Source: Listeria goaensis (lineage in GTDB: Bacteria; Bacillota; Bacilli; Lactobacillales; Listeriaceae). Taken from it: 50,510 nucleotides of DNA. Shown here piece by piece: positions 46,397 through 50,510 of the stretch; position 1 is the stretch's first letter; every line of letters starts with the position of its first letter. Location of the stretch: positions 1-50,510 of the forward strand of contig NZ_FYBQ01000015.1 of assembly GCF_900186125.1 (NCBI RefSeq). The letters are read 5' to 3'. The notes under the pieces are model-generated. The model did not search any database, was not told where the DNA came from, and was given only the letters and a program-made list of their open reading frames with translations. Made by a program: the position numbers and the translations under genes.

Positions 46397-47624
46397 GTTT
46401 TCGGTCATCACGAAGCAAGTTTATAAGCGGCGCGTCAAAACGAAGTCTTTTCTCTTTTCACTGTTGTTTCCCATTTTAATCGCCGCTTTTATTGTCGGCT
46501 TGCCAAAAATTATGGATTATTTTAATAGTGATGATATGACTAAAATTGCGGTTTTAAGTGATAACGAAGCTTTTGTTTCGGCTTTTCAAAAAGATAAGGA
46601 TTATTTTAAAGTACAAACCGATGTTAAGACGGAAGACGCAGCGAAGAAGGCTCTTTCAAATGGCAAACTAGACGGCTATCTCACGATTACGGATACAAAC
46701 GGGCAAGTTTCAGCCGTATACACTACTGAAGAAACGGCCGGTCAAGAGGTGCTTGCACGTATTACGACCGACTTAACTGCTGCAAAGGTTGCTACAAAGG
46801 CAGAAAATTACAAGATTACGGAAGCCCAGCTACAAGACATTACTGCTCCTGTGCCCGTCAAAAATCATGTTGAATCAACTGACCAGCTGACGAATAAACA
46901 AAAAGAAGTGATGAGCGCCGCCATTTTAGTTTTAACCCTCGTCATCTTTATTTTTGTTGTCAGTTACGCGAATATTGTGGCGTCTGAAATTGCAACTGAA
47001 AAAGGGACGCGCATCATGGAAGTCATTTTGTCGAGCGTTTCTGCGACAACGCATTTGCTCGCTAAGCTCACTGCGATTATTTTAATGCTTCTCACGCAAA
47101 TTGGCTTTTACATTGTGGTTTCGGTTTCCGTTATGCTCGTGATGAAAAACACGGATGTTGTGCAAAACATTTTAGATCAATTAGCGGCATTCCCAACCTA
47201 CTATTTAATCCTAAACTTGCTCTTTATTTTGTTTGGTTTACTGCTTTATATTATTTTATCCGCGATGGTCGGGTCGATGGTACCAAACGTCGAGACGGTC
47301 GCACAGTTTATTTATCCGCTTACGATGCTCTCGATTCTCGGCTATTGGGGTTCGATTGCGGCGAGCAACGTGCCAGACAACATTCTCGTGATTATCGGCT
47401 CCTACATTCCGATGTTCTCACCGATGATGATGCTTGCGCGCATGGATTTACTTTCTGTTTCGAACACGGGCATTTTCATTTCACTCGGTATTTTAATACT
47501 CACAACAGCGCTCGCTTTCTTCCTTACGCTCAAGCTTTACAAAGGAAACGTGCTGCTTTACTCGAATGATGGGCTTATCAAAACCTTAAGAAAATCTTTT
47601 TCTTATGCTAAAAAATTAAATTAG
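46389..47624 (+). CDS. ABC-2 type transporter permease (NatB-like)
   Basis: About 411 residues. One N-terminal helix (about 25-45), a large extracytoplasmic domain to about 170, then five or six helices with the ABC-2 motif SEIATEKGTRIMEVILSSVS near 205. The start ATG 46389 overlaps the NatA-like stop (ATGAGTAA); a GTG at 46380 is an alternative. Forms the membrane half of the exporter with the preceding ATPase. Confidence 0.9.
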   Translation: MSKFSVITKQVYKRRVKTKSFLFSLLFPILIAAFIVGLPKIMDYFNSDDMTKIAVLSDNEAFVSAFQKDKDYFKVQTDVKTEDAAKKALSNGKLDGYLTITDTNGQVSAVYTTEETAGQEVLARITTDLTAAKVATKAENYKITEAQLQDITAPVPVKNHVESTDQLTNKQKEVMSAAILVLTLVIFIFVVSYANIVASEIATEKGTRIMEVILSSVSATTHLLAKLTAIILMLLTQIGFYIVVSVSVMLVMKNTDVVQNILDQLAAFPTYYLILNLLFILFGLLLYIILSAMVGSMVPNVETVAQFIYPLTMLSILGYWGSIAASNVPDNILVIIGSYIPMFSPMMMLARMDLLSVSNTGIFISLGILILTTALAFFLTLKLYKGNVLLYSNDGLIKTLRKSFSYAKKLN

Positions 47625-47637
47625 AAGGTGACAAAAT

Positions 47638-48111
47638 TTGGAAATTAGACATTCAAAAAAAGAAGATGCTGCGTCAATGATGGCGCTGGAACATTTAGTT
47701 TGGACACCCGGGACTACACCTAGCGAAATTCATTTTGACTCCCCCGCTGATTACTTAGCGAAAAACCCTGCTGGCGACAAATTTGTGGCAGTTAACGGGG
47801 ACCAAGTTGTCGGCATTCTCGGCTACCACTCTCCGATTCCACTGCCATCAAACAAACATGTCGCAACACTCGACATCGCCGTGCACCCAGACTACCAAAA
47901 ACAAGGCATCGCCAGCCAATTGATGACCTTCCTAAAAGAAAATGCCAAAAAAGAAGGTTACACCAAACTCCAATTGCGTGTCCTTTCCAAAAATGAAAAA
48001 GCGATTTCGTTCTATACGAAAAATGGCTTTCACGTGGAAGGACGCTTGGAGAAGGAATTTCTAATAAACGGGGAATATGTGGACGATATTATTATGGCGT
48101 ATTTTTTGTAA
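47638..48111 (+). CDS. GNAT family N-acetyltransferase (TTG start)
   Basis: A 157-residue GNAT enzyme: MEIRHSKKEDAASMM start, VVGILGYHSP, then LDIAVHPDYQKQGIASQLM, the acetyl-CoA pyrophosphate loop (Q/R-x-x-G-I/A, near 92-98), and NEKAISFYTKNGFHVEGR near 120-135, typical of RimI/YjcK-like acetyltransferases. AAGGTGA lies 7 bases before the TTG. It follows the exporter after 13 bases, so a cotranscribed detoxification role is possible, unproven. Confidence 0.88.
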   Translation: MEIRHSKKEDAASMMALEHLVWTPGTTPSEIHFDSPADYLAKNPAGDKFVAVNGDQVVGILGYHSPIPLPSNKHVATLDIAVHPDYQKQGIASQLMTFLKENAKKEGYTKLQLRVLSKNEKAISFYTKNGFHVEGRLEKEFLINGEYVDDIIMAYFL

Positions 48112-48152
48112 AGAGAACTTCCACTAAAAATGGCGGATAGAGAAATAGATTG

Positions 48153-48198
48153 AAAAAAAGAGAAACAATTCCTGTGTTAGGATTTGTTTCTCTTTTTT
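48153..48198 (+). terminator. terminator after the GNAT gene
   Basis: AAAAAAGAGAAACAA and TTGTTTCTCTTTTTT pair perfectly, followed by a T-run. It marks the end of the chromosomal backbone and the start of the AT-rich accessory tail. Confidence 0.9.
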
Positions 48199-48256
48199 AG
48201 TTATTGTAACAATTAAATCAATAACTCCCTGCTTGCAACATATTTATACGAATCCA

Positions 48257-48613
48257 TCAACTATTACATAAAACGTCTTTAAATTTTTCGATTTTCATAA
48301 TCCTCCCATAATCATCATCCACATAAATATCATTCAAAAAATTCTTTTGTGAAAAAATTTGCTTTAGTAATGAGACTGAAGAATAGGTTAGTATAATAAA
48401 ATATGGGTGACTATAGGGAATATTTTTATTCTCCTCCTCTTCATACTCTTCCAATAGATTTTCAACATAATCATAAAAAATATGTTCTTCTCCAAAGTCT
48501 ACAACGATTCTATTTCTATCTACATCCGCCATTTTATTTTTCTTATCATATTTAATTGCCTTTACTACCTCAAGATTAAAGTTCTCATCGCCAATTAAAA
48601 TAATCCATTGCAT
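48257..48613 (-). CDS. orphan immunity-like protein (putative)
   Basis: A 118-residue acidic soluble protein starting [23 protein letters not shown]. The beta-strand start, an acidic helix [14 protein letters not shown] near 53-66 and the ending [14 protein letters not shown] resemble small immunity proteins that lie downstream of LXG or WapA-type toxins in Firmicutes; I cannot name the family. GAGGAG lies 8 bases before the ATG. It shares strand and AT-rich base use with the toxin locus at 48.8-50.5 kb. The role is inferred from context. Confidence 0.55.
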   Translation of the reverse strand: MQWIILIGDENFNLEVVKAIKYDKKNKMADVDRNRIVVDFGEEHIFYDYVENLLEEYEEEENKNIPYSHPYFIILTYSSVSLLKQIFSQKNFLNDIYVDDDYGRIMKIEKFKDVLCNS

Positions 48614-48652
48614 GTTTTTAACTCCTCTTAAAAACTACTTTTTTTACCAGGT

Positions 48653-48801
48653 TTAGACGTCCACATACTTTACACTCCCATAATCATACAGCGTTCACAG
48701 ATAAGCATGAGCTCGCATACAGGCAAAGTAAGGAAGTACTTTTAACTGTCTTAGATGACATTTTTGAGAATTATTTGGATGAGATTAATTCGGATGAATA
48801 G
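48653..48801. pseudogene. overlapping gene debris between immunity-like genes
   Basis: Two protein-like fragments without starts. On the plus strand an open frame ends at 48801 with AYRQSKEVLLTVLDDIFENY and a short acidic tail. On the minus strand 48653-48694 encodes TLYDYGSVKYVDV-stop just before the 118-residue gene, with an in-frame stop upstream. Neither has a start codon or ribosome-binding site. They look like leftovers of earlier modules; identities unknown. Confidence 0.4.
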
Positions 48802-48806
48802 TATTA

Positions 48807-48834
48807 AAAGGGAGCTAAATTAACAGCTCCCTTT
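48807..48834. terminator. terminator of the toxin-immunity operon
   Basis: AAGGGAGCT and AGCTCCCTT pair over an 8-base loop. On the minus strand TTTTAAT follows, right after the last immunity gene. Confidence 0.85.
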
Positions 48835-48845
48835 CTCGATTTGTC

Positions 48846-49277
48846 TTACCATTCCCCTAAACGAAAACTTTCACTATCAATTTCTTTTACAAAAATGGAT
48901 ATCCATTTTGCCGTATCATTCACAACCTCAGTTTCAATATATACTCCTTTTTTAGTTTCATATATTTCTTCAAAATCATCATACACGAAAGATGGTTCTA
49001 TCTTTAAAAACTCCTCGCTCTTCATCCCTACCTTTATTTTACCAAAAAGAGTTCCTTTATATCCTCCAAGCGTTACAATTTTAAAAAGCTTTCCTGTCAA
49101 TAGATCAAAAAATAATTCCAATGAATCGTCTATACTATAAACAATCCATGTATTGTGAAATACCTTTGTTTCCACATTTTTTCCAGTTATTATCTCTTTC
49201 ACATCTTTGATAGTACTATATAGCTTTACTCCCCCCATACTTTCATATGGAATGATGGGTGCATTTACATCTATCAT
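48846..49277 (-). CDS. immunity-like protein, second tandem copy
   Basis: A 143-residue soluble protein, near three-quarters identical by eye to its neighbour at 49418-49849. The core GGYKGTLFGKIKVGMKSEEF and EPSFVYDDFEE is almost unchanged, while residues 37-54 and the C-terminus vary. GGGAG lies 10 bases before the ATG. Placed downstream of a toxin C-terminus, it is probably an immunity gene duplicate that has diverged. I do not recognise a named family. Its terminator follows at once. Confidence 0.7.
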   Translation of the reverse strand: MIDVNAPIIPYESMGGVKLYSTIKDVKEIITGKNVETKVFHNTWIVYSIDDSLELFFDLLTGKLFKIVTLGGYKGTLFGKIKVGMKSEEFLKIEPSFVYDDFEEIYETKKGVYIETEVVNDTAKWISIFVKEIDSESFRLGEW

Positions 49278-49417
49278 TCCACTTGTCTCCCTTCAAAAAT
49301 AATTTGGAAAGCTTTTATAACCCACTATCTCTTTCCGAGAGGGGAAAGTGAAAGTTCTATTTTTTGATTTAATTAAGATTAATTTCTTATTATTACAATC
49401 TTGTTAATATAATACGT

Positions 49418-49849
49418 CTACCATTCACCTTTTTTAAATGCCTCCGTTCCTAGTTCTTTTACAAAAATAGATATCCATCTTACTGTATCATTCCGTGCCT
49501 CGGTTTCAATATATACTCCCTTTTCAGTTTCATACACTTCCTCAAAGTCGTCATATACAAAAGACGGCTCTATCTTTAAAAATTCTTCACTTTTCATACC
49601 TACTTTTATTTCGCCAAAAAGAGCCCCTTTGTATCCTGCCAGCGTCACAATTTTAAAAAGCTTTCCTGTCAATAGATCAAAAAACAGTTTTAACGAATCA
49701 CCTATAGTATAGATAATCCGTACTTTGTTAAACACCTGTACTTCAACATTCTTTCCAGTAACAATCTCTTTCAACTCTTTAATAGTACTATATAGCTTTA
49801 TTCCTCCTATACTTTCATATGGAACAATCGGCGCATTAATATCTATCAT
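49418..49849 (-). CDS. immunity-like protein, cognate copy next to the toxin
   Basis: A 143-residue paralogue of 48846-49277, starting 2 bases after the toxin stop codon with AGGAGG inside the toxin 3' end, so it is translated together with the toxin. That position is the usual place for the cognate immunity gene. Conserved blocks: DSLKLFFDLLTGKLFKIVTL and KVGMKSEEFLKIEPSFVYDD. The 140 bases between the copies hold no gene. Function inferred from context. Confidence 0.72.
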   Translation of the reverse strand: MIDINAPIVPYESIGGIKLYSTIKELKEIVTGKNVEVQVFNKVRIIYTIGDSLKLFFDLLTGKLFKIVTLAGYKGALFGEIKVGMKSEEFLKIEPSFVYDDFEEVYETEKGVYIETEARNDTVRWISIFVKELGTEAFKKGEW

Positions 49850-49851
49850 TT

Positions 49852-50510
49852 TTATCTTCCTCCTTCAAAAACAACTGTTACATTTTTTTCGCCATTCGAG
49901 ATATACAAAGACTCTTCTCCATATACAATTTTTATCTTACCCACATCTGCACTTGTTGTACTAATTTTAGTATATGGTAAATCCCCATGTCTTCCTCCAC
50001 CTGGTGAAACCTGTACCTGCGAAATATTTCTTCCTTCTTTCTCAGATGCATTCTTCACTTTGATAATCATAGCTCCTGTTTGTGACTTGGACGATTCCTC
50101 TACAACTACATCATATCCCGATTTTCTCATTGACTCTGCAATTTCATCTGCTGTTTTCCCTTTGAAAGCCCCTGTATTTTTTTTAATACTATCTACAGTT
50201 ATATTTTTGTTGAAAACTTGGGAAGCTTTTGCAGCCCCACTACCACCCTTATACGCCTTACTCCCACGAGCTATCGCAGCGCCTAGGCCTACGCCTGATA
50301 ACGCCGACATAATGCCGGATTCGGCTAGTTGGCCTTCCCAGTCCTCCACATACGCAGAAGCTTGTAAGATGCTCCCTGCCGCGCCTGAATACACTTTTCC
50401 GTCCATGTAATACGTCTTATCTTGCCAGGCTTTCATGATTTTCTCGTTTAACTCTTCTAACGTTAGTATAGTATATTTATCCTCATCTTGGTAGTCAGCG
50501 GTTCGTTTTA
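49852..50510 (-). CDS. polymorphic toxin C-terminal region (probable LXG/type VII effector), partial
   Basis: At least 218 residues; the frame stays open to the window edge, so the N-terminal part is missing. Visible: a TLEELNEKIMKAWQDKTYYM linker, a Gly/Ala-rich segment ALSGVGLGAAIARGSKAYKGG (pretoxin region), then a C-terminal domain of about 110 residues with KGKTADEIAESMRKSGYDVV, SPGGGRHGDLPYTKIS and GKIKIVYGEE. Such small domains with conserved His/Arg/Lys are often nucleases of the barnase/EndoU/RelE-like type; I cannot name the family. An internal ATG at 50436 is not the real start. Two immunity-like genes follow. Confidence 0.7.
   Translation of the reverse strand, partial: KRTADYQDEDKYTILTLEELNEKIMKAWQDKTYYMDGKVYSGAAGSILQASAYVEDWEGQLAESGIMSALSGVGLGAAIARGSKAYKGGSGAAKASQVFNKNITVDSIKKNTGAFKGKTADEIAESMRKSGYDVVVEESSKSQTGAMIIKVKNASEKEGRNISQVQVSPGGGRHGDLPYTKISTTSADVGKIKIVYGEESLYISNGEKNVTVVFEGGR

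Noticed and set aside
48640-48801. Plus-strand fragment as an intact small gene
   Set aside because: The frame has no ATG/GTG/TTG start with a ribosome-binding site; it is recorded as debris.

Overview
The window looks like chromosome of a low-GC Gram-positive of the Listeriaceae, most likely a Listeria species. The ribosomal proteins L20/L35/IF3, GroES/GroEL, KimA, and the maltose and cdaA-cdaR-glmM clusters all read like Listeria proteins. The GroEL C-terminus differs from the L. monocytogenes form I remember, so a species outside L. monocytogenes is likely. That assignment is by eye only. Most genes lie on the minus strand, which suggests that replication crosses the window from high to low coordinates.

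Layout. 1-350: 5' end of a 16S rRNA gene on the minus strand, with its leader and two tandem promoters. 0.36-8.2 kb: HD hydrolase, stand-alone ABC ATPase plus a small unknown protein, a divergent CMD-fold protein/MerR pair, pepT, a DUF1697 protein, exoA, an MFS carrier and an MsrA with an N-terminal extension. 8.26-9.65 kb: infC-rpmI-rplT behind an L20-type attenuated leader; infC starts at a rare ATT codon. 9.7-15.3 kb: a catabolic island of NCS1 permease, DUF917 protein and hydantoinase/oxoprolinase-type HyuA, with a PucR regulator. 15.4-17 kb: VOC protein, a LicT-type antiterminator that has lost its second PRD but keeps a complete RAT/terminator leader with a cre site, and a small unknown protein. 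17.1-20.2 kb: CIRCE-controlled groES-groEL, then a CPBP protease and a YdiK-like protein. 20.2-22.4 kb: glmS with its ribozyme.

22.4-27.9 kb: lipoprotein, membrane protein, then the cdaA-cdaR-glmM operon (c-di-AMP synthesis and cell-wall precursor supply). 28-39.3 kb: complete maltose/maltodextrin cluster: malE-malF-malG-DUF1189-maltose phosphorylase, a separately transcribed neopullulanase-type amylase, an LPXTG surface protein and a LacI-type regulator. cre sites and a shared 12-bp palindrome lie at the promoters. 39.4-42 kb: small membrane protein and the potassium importer KimA, a known c-di-AMP target. 42.2-42.75 kb: five tRNA genes (Glu, Thr, Tyr, Gln, Lys). 42.8-48.2 kb: PAP2 phosphatase, ApbE-type flavin transferase, GntR-like regulator, NatA/NatB-like ABC exporter and a GNAT acetyltransferase.

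48.2-50.5 kb: an AT-rich accessory tail on the minus strand. It holds the C-terminal end of a polymorphic (probably LXG/type VII-secreted) toxin cut by the window edge, two tandem near-identical immunity-like genes, gene debris on both strands, and an orphan immunity-like gene. This is the most likely place for something undescribed. The hyuA/DUF917 island and the truncated antiterminator come next.
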